A stretch of DNA of 64,000 bases from Moringa oleifera (Eukaryota; Streptophyta; Magnoliopsida; Brassicales; Moringaceae), in NCBI GenBank assembly GCA_021397835.1, contig JAJFZO010000094.1:6672001-6736000 (forward strand), written 5' to 3'. Position numbers and translations under genes: made by a program. Positions 42,080-53,314 of the stretch are shown here, piece by piece. The notes under the pieces are model-generated. The model saw only the letters and a list, made by a program, of their open reading frames with translations. It was not told the origin of the DNA and ran no database searches. Numbering within the stretch: the stretch's first letter is position 1; each line of letters starts with the position of its first letter.

Positions 42080-43989
42080 TCATAAAATCATGTGGAACTC
42101 TTCTCCTTCCAACTCTAAGCCATCTTTGGCAGAACAGCAAATAAATGGAAGGTCACCAATTCCATCATAGAACAACCCATACTCATCATGACTGCCTGCC
42201 TCTTGTTGGTTCTTCGTCTCGTCCCCATCAGTTTCATCTTCAGACACATTTGAGTTCTTCTCCACCAGTTCTCTAAATACTGAAGACCGAAGGAGGAGGC
42301 CCAGTGCAGTTGGCGATGAAGACTTGTTGCTCGAGTTTATTGGACTTCTTCCTTGGAACAACTCTTGCTTCTGCATGGAACTCAAGTAATCTCCAGAGAA
42401 AGAATTGGAGTTGTAGAGTGGGGGCTTGAATTCCTCTCTTGGTCTGTAGTCAGTTGTCGATGGAACTTGGTGAGGCTCTGTGATCCTCTGTGGCTCATTA
42501 GCTATGGCAGCTGGGATGTTTCCTCCAGGCTTCAACCATCTGATATAAGTACTCAAGTCAAAGTTAGTCACAGCATTTGTCCCTCTATATTCAATGGCTG
42601 CAATGTCATAAGCACGAGCAGCCTCCTCTTGGGTACCTGTAATGAGAATAAGTTTACTGCTTAGTCTTAATTGACTAAAACCTCTCCCAATCTGTTAGTA
42701 GTTCATGAAACAATGGCTCTAGTCTACTTCTAATGGTTAAGTAGACTTGGTGACTTACTGTAAGTGCCAAGGTAAAGGTATTTGTTCCCAAAAACTCTCC
42801 CTATTCTTGCTTCCCATCTTCCATTATGATGGTGCCTGAAATTATACCCAGAAACAGATTTTCAGTACTCAGTTTCTAAATCTGTGCGAGTAAAGCAGGA
42901 AGTTGCTTTACCAGAAGACCATCAGGAGCACTACCTTGCAACTCCACGATACTTGGATACACCTCTGGAGAAACCACTGCTCTTTCTGTGAAAAGCAAAA
43001 CCATATCAATATATTGGAGAGCAACTAAGATTGATCTTATATCAACCAGTCAGTGGAAGAAGAGATGACTGCTAATTGGTAGACATATGAAGTCCCACCT
43101 TCTTAAAGAGGCCAAATACTCCTCTTTAGTGACAGTTTGCATTATCTCGATCTCTTTCTCATAATCTGATATCTGTGGCAATATAAAAGTAGTATTAGAT
43201 GATGTGTTGTACTTTCTCTAAGAGTAAGGTAAATGCAAAATCCTTATGTTTTTGCAGGAAATTTACTAATATTCATACAGGAAAATTGGTGAAAGTTGAC
43301 GTTCCCCAGTACTTGATTGCAGCTAAGTCATAAGCTCTTGCAGCAGCTTCTTCTTCATCATAAGCTCCTGAGAAATTCAGAGTATATGTTACATGGAGTT
43401 CAAGAAAAGCAAGCTCGAGAAGTATCATTCAATAGTAAGCAAATACTCACCAAGGTAAACTGTTGAGCCACGATCCATAGCAGAAATCAATGGAACAAGG
43501 AGTTAGAATCCAGAATCAGAAAAAACAAAGAAAAAGTGAGGTGAAAATATAACAAACATAATTCATACCTTGTTTCCCTTTCTTCCTCTGGGTTTGGTTC
43601 CAAGACAGTTTATCCCACAAGTGAGCTTCAAATCGACCAGTCCATCGATGCCTGCTCATATTGAGGCCATCTAAGTTAGTTAAACATAGCAGAGAGAACC
43701 TGGAAGTTGTCTGAAAAACACAACGTCAGAGTTTTGAGATAAACTTTCTTGGTTTCCACCTGCTAACTCCACGAAATCTTGAACTTCTTTTCACGGTGGT
43801 GGCAGCGGTTGTCTGATCACTTTGTTGCTGTGGTGCCGGCTGGTTTTGATTGTCAGCAGCAGCAACAAGTGCAGCTGATGCTGGATCTCTTCGCCGCCTT
43901 TTGACACACCTCGTTGCTTCCTGGACCTCTGCCATATACACGCGGGGCCTTCTCTGGTTTTCCTCGTTCTTAATCATCATCATCTCCAT
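42080..43989 (-). CDS. AP2-like transcription factor, WRI3/WRI4 type (two AP2 domains)
   Basis: This is a WRINKLED-family regulator; WRI3/WRI4 relatives activate fatty-acid synthesis genes, for cutin among other uses. Exons in transcript order: 43989-43760, 43651-43569, 43459-43451, 43367-43279, 43172-43099, 42985-42935, 42835-42759, 42636-42080; 389 residues. AP2 domain 1 is at about 71-140 ([20 protein letters not shown]) and domain 2 at about 174-241 ([19 protein letters not shown]). The third exon is 9 nt and encodes VYL, a hallmark of the WRI/AP2 group. The acidic C-terminus ends [10 protein letters not shown]. The frame is open upstream through a GTG at 44037, but the first ATG is 43989. 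WRI1 itself is less likely because the C-terminal phrase [16 protein letters not shown] suits the WRI3/4 lineage as I recall it. A basic stretch KRRRRDP may be a nuclear signal. Confidence 0.9.
43451..43459 (-). other. 9-nt microexon encoding VYL
   Basis: The exon is TTTACCTTG on the minus strand, between acceptor CAACAG and donor GTGAGT. It supplies g|TT TAC CTT g| of the QVYLG motif in AP2 domain 1. Without it the domain loses its beta-strand residues but the frame is kept. Confidence 0.9.
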
Positions 43990-45658
43990 CTCTTGTTTCT
44001 TTCTTCTGTTAATTCCTTTTCTTTTCCAATCTCCCACTGGTTTTTTCTTTCTTGTGTTTGCTTGGCCTGAAAGAGAGTGAGAGTGCCCAAGTAGGTATTT
44101 ATATTGTCTGTGCCTGTTTTTGGAGTTATTCCATTATGTTATTGTTGTTACAACTGTGTCCTGAATCCGGACAATGGGGACGATAACTACAAGGCAACTT
44201 TAAGACAAATATAAAATGATCAGGCACATTTGGTATGTCCTCACTCTGTCTCACAGTCCAAAGATCCAAAATCCCATGGTTTCAAGTCCTTGGATTTGCT
44301 TCACTTAGCCGGTTACATCCCTGCTGATATCATACTTTAACGCCAAGAGTTTTCAAAAGATTGAAGGATCTGATTACTCATTCTACATGTCTTCATTTTG
44401 TGTTAAAGGGTTAAATGATCTCATGCAGCTCGTAGCCTAAACTAAAAGGAAAGTTCTCATTCAACTCACAGACAACAACCTTCTGAAACTGTCAATGCTG
44501 ATGAAGATTCCAGAAGCAAGCAGCATGCAATAAGTACAACCCAACAAAAAACAAAAGCAAGTTAAATAAGGTTTAGCATGACATGTTCAAATCTGTATCC
44601 CCAAAACGACATGTACAACAAACTTAGCACACATTATATCAAGCAAGAACACCGGAGAATGGTTTTGTCAGTTTCTTGTTCCGGGTAACAGGAATATGAA
44701 ATATATACTAAGATGGTAGTTCATGTTAGACTTTTAGGCTTCCCTGTCTTGGATTCTCCGTCTACTTTAGCTTGTTCCTGTCTGGAATTTGAATGTGTTA
44801 CATGTATGCTGGAGTACTTGTGGTGGATACAGAGTTTGTTCCCTCCACGAAGGCTTTAATGACGGTTTTCCCTATGGAATCCAAACAGATTATATTCTTG
44901 CAACCTGTATGAAGTATCGTACAATACAACCAGGATGAAAAAAGGGACGCTGTTTTGGATTTTTGTAATGAAGAAGTTGAAGGAAGCAAAGCCAACTGTT
45001 TCTGAAACTGAAACAGCTCTACTGTTTTGTACCTGCTAAGAGAAGAAAGTCTGTTTGATTTGAACATTACATTGTATCATGTCTGTAACTTCTTGTCATG
45101 AACTAAGATATAATCTATTGAATGCCTGTCAAAAAAGTAATTCTTTCAAGAATCTCATCAGATAAAAACATCAGAAAGATCTGAGCTTTTTACAGAAACT
45201 CTTTCTTCTCTATGCAGTTCATGCTATCTTGAAATACTGTTGGAAAATATATGACCTCCCTCCCTTATTGTGAACTGAGCAATATCGGGCGTATACTATA
45301 AGATTGCAATGATTAGGCCCAAAATGGCACTAAACTGATTGAAGCCCAAAGGAATGATTTCATGGTGAGGTGGGCTCATTTCTAACTAAGCAGAGCGTTG
45401 TGATCATGTCGGCCGGCCGGGTTAAATGGTGTTTCAGTGGGACCCATCCCAAGCGCAGACTTCATCCTCTCTATAATAAGCTTGTAGCAGTTTATTATTA
45501 CGTCTTTTCGCGCCACAAAGTCACTCCGCACTCTCACCACCTGTGTAAACCCCGTCCCTGTACGGTTCATCTTTTGGTTTTCATTTCTCTTCTCTCTCTC
45601 ATCGCTCTCTCTTTGGCTGTACTGTTCTGTTACTCGCGCGATATCTCTAGTCGGAGCA
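43990..45658. other. Divergent promoter region, AP2 factor / SSRP1
   Basis: About 1.7 kb separate two divergently transcribed starts. CT-rich sequence just before 45659 (CTCTTCTCTCTCTC) suits the SSRP1 5' UTR. No other gene was recognised. Confidence 0.5.
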
Positions 45659-48600
45659 ATGACCGACGGTCACCTCTTCAACAATATCTCTTTGGGAGGT
45701 CGAGGAGGAACTGTGAGTTTTCTTTTGCGTCTTGTGTGGCATATTGATGCTTGATTTGGGTTTTCGCTCTTTTGCTTCATGTGCTCTTTTGCTTATCTCC
45801 CGACCGGAAATTTTCTTTGAGTCCCTAATTTGCTATTTTCAGCTGCGTTTCTAGCTTTGGAGTTGAAGGAAAATGAAATGTTTTGAATTATAGTGATTGG
45901 TGTTCTTTTTTTTTTTTGCTCCTCAAACCCTAATTCGTTATGATTTAGTTATTTTTTGGATGGTTTTGAGAGATGCAAATTTAGGTTAGTTGGTTTCTGA
46001 GAAATCATCAGAGAATGGTGGGAAGTGACATTCTTTTATATGTTTGTTGCCATTTCAAAACCCTAATTCGCTGTAGGCGGTCCTAATTTGTTGTGTTTGA
46101 CGAACTTGTGTAATCTCAATAGTTTTTGGTTCTGGGTTTGTTGAATGCTGGAAATTCGTTGGGGGGTGTTCTTTCAAAACCCTAAATTGTCGAATGTCTT
46201 TCAGAATCGTTGGTTTTAGTCCGCTTGGTGGTTGATTAAAATCCAGGAAGGGGACATCCTTTTGTTTTTTCCTTATATTTGAAGCCTAATGGGTTCTCTT
46301 TTCTTATGTTTGTTCAATTGTGATGGTTCTTAATTTCAGAATTCTAATTCAACATGTTAATTTCATTCCTTCATATTCTTTCTATTCTAGCTGATTTGGA
46401 GAGAATCTAAGAGTTGGAACTGGAATATGTTGATCATTGTCTTCCTTGATTCATATGTCTAATCTGCAGAATCCAGGGCAACTTAAAATTTATTCTGGAG
46501 GAATTTTATGGAAGAAACAGGGAGGTGGTAAAGCAGTGGAAGTTGATAAATCCGATATTGCAGGGGTTACATGGATGAAGGTTCCAAGAACAAATCAATT
46601 AGGTGTTAGAAGCAAAGATGGGTTATACTACAAGTTCATTGGGTTCCGCGACCAGGTTATCATCCCTCTGCGTGGCTTTCATCTAGACAATGAAGTCATT
46701 GTCTTTGATTCTCATAATCCTTAGCTGCAGATTTCAGAACATGCAGATTCTTATTTTGTTTTTCATTTGGCATTGTAGGATGTTGCTAGTTTGACTAATT
46801 TCTTCCAGAGCACTTGTGGAATAACACCAGAAGAGAAGCAGCTTTCTGTCAGTGGTCGTAACTGGGGAGAAGTCGATTTAAATGGTTAGTAACTTGTTTT
46901 GCTCAATGTTTGGGTTATATACCGGTTTTGCTTTGCTGATGCCCTCAGGTATATATTGTTCATGCTTTCCTTCGTGGGAGTAATTGGTATTTAATGTTCC
47001 TCCAAGATTTTCTGTGGTTAGTGTGTTGCCTTTTCATAGTTTTGCGGCTTTCCTTCCTTTATTTTCTTTGTTTTAGGAAATATAATGTCAGCTGCTGTCG
47101 GCTTATAATCTACATTTTTGTTTGCAATGTTTTGATGCCTCTTAAGTATTATCTATAATGTAGAGATGCTGATTGTGTTATGGTAAACCCCAGCTTTTAA
47201 CTCTAAAATTTTGGAGTCTTGACAATCTTCGAAGTAATTAATAATGATCATGTTCTGGCTTGAAATGCAATTTTGTGTTGGTTGTGGCTCTGAGGTATTG
47301 AAATTTATCATTTCTCACTAATTGTACTGGAAATACAGATTTTATGTATTTATTTATGTTTGCATTTACTAGGACTTTATATGATCCAGTAAATTCAACA
47401 GATGGATTATGTGCCCAATGTGACAATCTGAGTAATGTAATATTATGAACGAATTCTGGTCATTATCACTTGATTTTTCTTCCTTGTGCCTTCATTCAGT
47501 TGCATTGGGTGTGTGGGGCAAGTTCCTTCCTTCATTGTCTTGAATGTACATTTGTGTGATCATGCTTGTCTGCAATTGTAAGTTTTCTTAAAACCTGTAT
47601 TATATTTGCAGGGAATATGCTGAGCTTTCTGGTTGGTTCGAAGCAAGCTTTTGAGGTATCCTTAGCAGATGTCTCACAGACACAACTTCAGGGGAAAAAT
47701 GATGTCATCTTGGAGTTCCATGTGGATGATACAACTGGAGCTAATGAGGTGTGTTTCTCATTACAATTGCTAGCAGTCTCTTTATTTTGATGGTCAATGG
47801 TCCTTAGTGTTGAAATATAATACCCATATTGATTCCAGAACATGTTTTTATGTTTTGGATGACAGAAAGATTCATTGATGGAGATAAGTTTCCACATTCC
47901 TAATTCCAACACACAATTTGTTGGTGATGAAAATCGTCCACCTGCTCAGGTGAGTTAGTTCATGGTCCCTTTTAGAATTATGTCATCATGCATCTTGGTC
48001 TTATCACCCTCCTTTTTGGTTATCATCTTTGGAAAAATTGTTTTTTTCTTTGCTAGGTGTTCCGTGATAAAATTATGTCGATGGCTGACGTTGGTGCTGG
48101 AGGTGAGGAGGCTGTTGTCACATTTGAGGGTATTGCAATCCTCACACCCAGGTAACTGTTATACACACAGCTATCGTCAAGGGCCTGCACTGTTCATCAT
48201 TTTCCTGTTATTGATTAGTTGAGCTCTCTAGTTTTCATTCTATTCCTGCATGTTTGCTGACTGAGTGCACTTTCTGTAGGGGTCGGTACAGTGTTGAACT
48301 TCATCTCTCATTCTTACGCCTTCAAGGACAGGCTAATGACTTCAAAATTCAGTACAGTAGTGTTGTTCGCCTCTTTTTGCTTCCCAAGGTATCTTGAGGT
48401 GTTATGATTCATACAAACGAATTTTACCGGGGATTGAGGAACCTGGACATATGATAGTTGACCAATATTGTCTTGAATAATTTGATGTTGGTCAGCACTC
48501 ATGTGGTTATGTTTTGTCTTTGAGCAGTCAAACCAGCCTCATACCTTTGTTGTTGTTTCCCTTGATCCACCGATTCGTAAGGGGCAAACTTTGTACCCCC

Positions 48601-50801
48601 ATATTGTAATGCAGGTATTTTTGGTGCCAATTGGTTAATTTTCTCATAGCTGTCCTATGGTTTCATGCATTTACTTGTTTTCCCTTATCTTCTTTCAAGT
48701 TTGAGACAGATCATGTGGTTGAAAGCTCCCTGTCGATAAATGAAGATCTCTTGCATACAAAGTACAAGGACAAGTTAGAACCATCTTATAAGGTGATTTT
48801 TCTTTCCTTCATGCTTCCGCAACTCTTGATATTTTGTATTGAATTGTCGAGAATGAACCAGAAGGCTGCATTAATTTTACACGCATCTGATGTTTTTTAA
48901 TAAACAGGGCCTCATCCATGATGTTTTCACCACAATATTGCGTGGCTTGTCTGGTGCCAAAGTCACTAAACCAGGAAAGTTCCGCAGCTGTCAAGATGGT
49001 TATGCAGTGAAGTCCTCTTTGAAAGCTGAAGATGGAGTCCTATATCCACTTGAGAAGAGTTTCTTCTTTCTTCCCAAACCTCCTACCCTTATACTTCATG
49101 AGGAGGTGCAGCTTCTAACCGTGCACATGTTTGATACATTTCTCTTTTGATGGCATTTTATCGTGAACACGACTTGAAGTTAATCTGCATGACTTTCAAT
49201 TTCTTTGTTTAAACAATAGATTGACTATTTGGAGTTTGAGAGGCATGCTGCTGGTGGCTCCAATATGCATTACTTTGATCTGCTTATCAGACTAAAAACC
49301 GAGCAGGAGCATCTGTTTAGGAATATCCAGAGGAATGAATACCATAATCTATTTGACTTCATCAGGTAAGTGTAGGGTTTACATTATGTTTGCATATTAT
49401 CATTGGGCTGTCTTTGGTGCTAATTATCTTTCTTATCCATTGCAGTTCTAAGGGTCTGAAGATTATGAACCTAGGAGATGTACAAGCTGCAGATGGTGTG
49501 GCTGCTGTCCTCCATGTTGAGGATGATGATGCAGTTGATCCACATCTTGAGCGCATTAAGAATGAAGCTGGTGGAGAAGAGAGTGATGAGGAGGTGAGTC
49601 TCTAATTAATACTTTTCTTTTTTTCTCTTTTCATGGGGGTGAGGAGGGTCTTGTTATCATGCAAGGGGGAGAGGGAGATGTGGATTTGCCATATGCTGGT
49701 GAATGGTTATCAATTTTGTTTTATTTCTGCAGGATGAGGACTTCGTCGCTGACAAGGATGACGAAGGCTCACCAACTGATGATTCAGGGGATGAGGAATC
49801 TGATGCTAGTGACAGTGGAGGAGAGAAAGAGGCAAGTCAATTTTCTTCGTTTTAATTAGTCTGTGTGAAAATCTTCACCTAGAGACATATTTCTTGAGTA
49901 TCTTACATTGAATGAATTGCTGATTTCAGAAGCCTTCTAAAAAGGAATTCAAGAAAGAGGCTTCATCATCTAAGGCAGCACCTTCGAAGAAAAAACAAAG
50001 AGATGGAGATGAAGATGGTTCTAAAAAGAAAAAGCAAAAAAAGAAGAAGGATCCAAATGCACCAAAGAGGGCCATGTCTGGTTTTATGTTCTTCTCACAA
50101 ATGGAAAGGGAGGTGGGTCTTTTTATCCTTGCAGTTGTGCTATTACAGTATTTTTATATTAAATGTGCCTGTAATGCAAATAGGTAGAATGGTTGAGGGG
50201 TTGGATTGGCTCAAGTTTGTTTCGATATTCCCAATTAACTCATGCAGTGTCAAGCATGACAAAGCATGATATCCATGCTCCTGTTTTGTCCCTTCGGTGA
50301 AAGCTTATTCAGCAATTCATTCCTTTAGAATCAACTTGCTTGGTTGATACTAAAAAATCGATGAATCCGAATATGCTATTCTTTTGCTAAAAGTTTTCAA
50401 GTAATGGTTATTTCTGAGCACATTGCACTTGGAAAAGGGTATGATGCTAATGTTATAATTATGTTGAACAGAATATAAAGAAAAGTCATCCTGGAATTGC
50501 ATTTGGTGAGGTGGGCAAAGTTCTTGGAGATATGTGGAAAAAGATGTCAGGTATCTTTTATTTGCTCTATGTGACTGTATTGTTGTTCTGTTAGGTGTTT
50601 GTATGATTGGAATTGTAGGTTGTACAAGCTATCTGTTTAACTGACTGTTTTCATTTATGTTTTGAATGTGCAGCCGAGGAGAAGGAACCATATGAAGCTA
50701 GGGCGCGTGTGGACAAAAAACGCTATAAAGATGAGATCAGTGGGTACAAGAAGCCTCAGCCGATGAATATAGACTCGGGGAACGAATCTGACACTGAATA
50801 G
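45659..50801 (+). CDS. SSRP1: FACT complex subunit SSRP1
   Basis: With SPT16 it forms the nuclear histone chaperone FACT, which loosens and rebuilds nucleosomes for RNA polymerase II. Sixteen exons: 45659-45712, 46470-46655, 46779-46884, 47612-47748, 47866-47949, 48057-48151, 48280-48388, 48528-48614, 48700-48792, 48908-49105, 49220-49365, 49446-49593, 49733-49831, 49930-50112, 50472-50550, 50674-50801; 643 residues. The short first exon encodes [18 protein letters not shown], matching the plant N-terminus. Then come the N-terminal/PH domains ([34 protein letters not shown]), the middle tandem-PH part, an acidic stretch (about 460-512), a lysine-rich linker and one HMG box at about 555-625 ([14 protein letters not shown]). 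Plant and animal SSRP1 carry the HMG box; yeast Pob3 does not. Intron 13 has a GC donor. Intron 1 holds three telo-box strings. Confidence 0.96.
45925..46185 (+). promoter_or_regulatory. Three telo-box motifs in SSRP1 intron 1
   Basis: AAACCCTAA occurs at 45925-45933, 46058-46066 and 46177-46185. The first two share the longer AAACCCTAATTCG. Telo-boxes are common near starts of plant genes expressed in dividing cells, which fits a chromatin factor. An intronic position close to the start is typical. Confidence 0.5.
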
Positions 50802-51700
50802 ATTTGAGGAAAAAAATGATTTTTTCTGTTTAGAGACTTGAGAATGGTTATTAGTAGAGAAATGCCACCATTCAGTATTTTGGTTGCTGTTAAAGATCTT
50901 GTTGAAAATTGAAACATGAATCAAATTTCACCAATTGACAACTATCTGGGTAAGAGGCTATTTGACTTGATTTGTTCTGATATTGGAATTAACAATGCCA
51001 GGAGAAGGTGGAGAGCACATGTTAACAGCGAGTTGCTTCCTCCATGTGGTTAATGAAATAAAATCAACCCATTTGGTTTTGGATTGTGTATTTCTCTGAA
51101 ATATATGCCAGAAATAGTAAAATGGTGGACGCCAAATTAGAATCCTCAGCTTCAACAGAATTTATTATGTTCATGGGTTTTGCAACTCTTACCTTTCAAG
51201 TGGCAAACACCATCTTCCTTCCCAGACAGAGCAGAGAACTCCATCACTAATACCTTCCCTGTCTTTCTTTCTTTCTTGTTTCTCATTCTTGGTGTTTCAG
51301 ATTCTACATAAATTTTATGATATATATATATATATATATATTGTTGCCTTAAAGATATATAATATGGAGGAAAAGAGTAAAGGAGAAATGAAAAGTATAA
51401 TAATTAATTAATATTGGATAGAAGTTAGCAACTTAAATTGGGTAAATACAGCAATACGAGTTGCAGTAAATACAAGCCATTGAACACAATTGAAAAACCA
51501 ACCAAACTTTCTTCTCCTCTTCAAAAGCTAGCTATACAGCTCAAGTCTTTCTTTCTTTGCACCTTACAAAATTAGCCTTCCGCTTTTCCCCTAGTTTTGC
51601 TAGCTCGATCTTACAACTTTCCCAGTGTACGTATTAGGCACACTCAGCATTGTCTTAAATCTTACACAAGGCTTTCATACCATCATCCTGGGACACTACT
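50802..51700. other. Convergent 3' intergenic region, SSRP1 / pectate lyase
   Basis: SSRP1 3' UTR (a possible AATAAA at 51057-51062), an AT dinucleotide microsatellite at 51320-51341, and the 3' UTR of the pectate lyase. No further gene. Confidence 0.55.
51320..51341. repeat. (AT)11 microsatellite
   Basis: An uninterrupted AT repeat of about 22 bases in the convergent 3' region. Confidence 0.9.
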
Positions 51701-53314
51701 CTAACATGGCTTGCCTATCCTGCAGTTAAGTGCTCCTGCATACCGTGTGAGGGTCGAAGCTGCAAGTCCATGTTTGGCTTTGATCATGTCCTGCCTGGAG
51801 TACGGTGGCTTATAGCTTTGATCCCCAGATTGAACGAAGAATGCTCCGTTCGTAAACACATCCTTCTCTGATTTCCATATCCAATTCTTCCATTGATCTC
51901 TTGTGGCGTAGTCTCTCTTGGTCACCTGTTCATACCCACATGCATAAGCAGCCCTCATTATTCTACCGAATCATGAAGATATATATCAAAGCTTGCATGT
52001 GTTTCTGGTTATGTTTGTGCTTACCTCTTTAGAGAAGGGTTTGTGTGGAGGAGCAACGAATCTGTTTCCCTGGCTGATAATGGTAGGATGCATGCTCCCT
52101 CCAATCGCGTACATCTCCCAGTGAGTGTAGTCATTGTTCACCACATGGAAGAAACCCCATCTGCATCTGGGCATCCTCTGAATCAATCCCTTCCCGAAAT
52201 GGTTGTATGCGACGGTGACCTGCATGACTGAATCCCCTGAGTAGCTGTCGCTGGCACCCAGCAGGATCACCTGGAAAAAAAATAATTATATATACCCATA
52301 GGCTCCTATCAACCAGAAAAACAAAACGGAAACAAGAAAGAAGATCAAGCTTATGTTGAAGGTGGCCTCTCACATCGTTGTGATGAGTGAAGTGGCAGTT
52401 TGAAATGGTAATGGCAGTGGATCCCTGGATTGCATCGATGAGCCCGTCCTGGCATCTTGACATGGAAATATGATCGAGCCAAACGTTAGTGGACCCGAAT
52501 ATGGAAATGCCGTCTCCATCGCTGGCCGTACGGAACCCATAATGATCGATGGAGTCTCTTATCATGCCACCGTCGCTACTGACGATGTGATGAACGTGAA
52601 GTCCATGAATGATCACATGCTCGACAAACTGGATGGTGATGCCAGCTCCGTAGGCGATATGTACATTTGCTCCACGAGCGTCGATGGTCTTATAGCTAGC
52701 TACCATGAGCTCCTGATTCAACTTGATGTGCATGTCGTGAGCAAAGGTGATCCACAGAGGCTCCTTCTGGATCACAGCATGTCGTAAAGTCCCTGGGGTA
52801 GGGCTCATGATGTTGTCATCCTTATTGCTCGTCACCACGTAGATCTTCCCCTTCTTTCCTCCGATGGTTTTGTGGCCAAAGCCTCGCACACAATCCGCCA
52901 GCTTCTTGCGGTTTTTAGCCCAGTTCTTCCTGCACCGCCAGCACTTATCGATCGGGTTCGTCGCCTTGCATGGACCTTTAACCGGTTTGCCCTTCAAGCT
53001 CCTCCTGGTGCTGTTGGTTGACACAGAGGTCCTGCACCAGATAAAGCAACAAATTAACTTAGACACAAATCATCAAACAAGAACTTAATTTCCGCATGTA
53101 ATAACTTATGAATCTCTGAATAAGGGAATTACATGTTAAGGAATTGGTCGACGACTGCATGGGGGTCTGGATGATAAGCATCGAGGGCGGCCTTCTCAGC
53201 ATCCTCCGCCCGTTGCTGCCAGTAGTCATCGAAGTCGGCAATGTTAGCGAGCAAGGCCGGGATGAGGCTGGCGAAAGAGACGAGAAAGATCAAACGTAGC
53301 CTGGCTGCCTCCAT
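51701..53314 (-). CDS. Pectate lyase (PL1 family)
   Basis: This secreted, calcium-dependent enzyme splits de-esterified pectin in the cell wall by beta-elimination. Exons in transcript order: 53314-53133, 53031-52374, 52270-52025, 51925-51701; 436 residues. A signal peptide ([19 protein letters not shown]) is followed by a pre-domain, then the plant cysteine block [13 protein letters not shown]. The parallel beta-helix has [18 protein letters not shown] and DGLIDA (calcium side), and the catalytic-arginine region [20 protein letters not shown]. The exon junction into ILLGASDSY fits a plant PL subgroup that has GASD where others have GHSD. The frame is open upstream to 53437, but the signal peptide begins at 53314. 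A weakness is that only four exons were checked against memory of the family. Expression could be in pollen, fruit or expanding tissue; the sequence does not say. Confidence 0.94.

Noticed and set aside
43990..44037. GTG start upstream in the AP2 gene
   Set aside because: Plant nuclear genes rarely use GTG; the first ATG in frame is at 43989.
46437..46469. ATG at 46455 region as the SSRP1 start
   Set aside because: It reads through intron sequence; the true first exon at 45659 encodes the conserved plant N-terminus.
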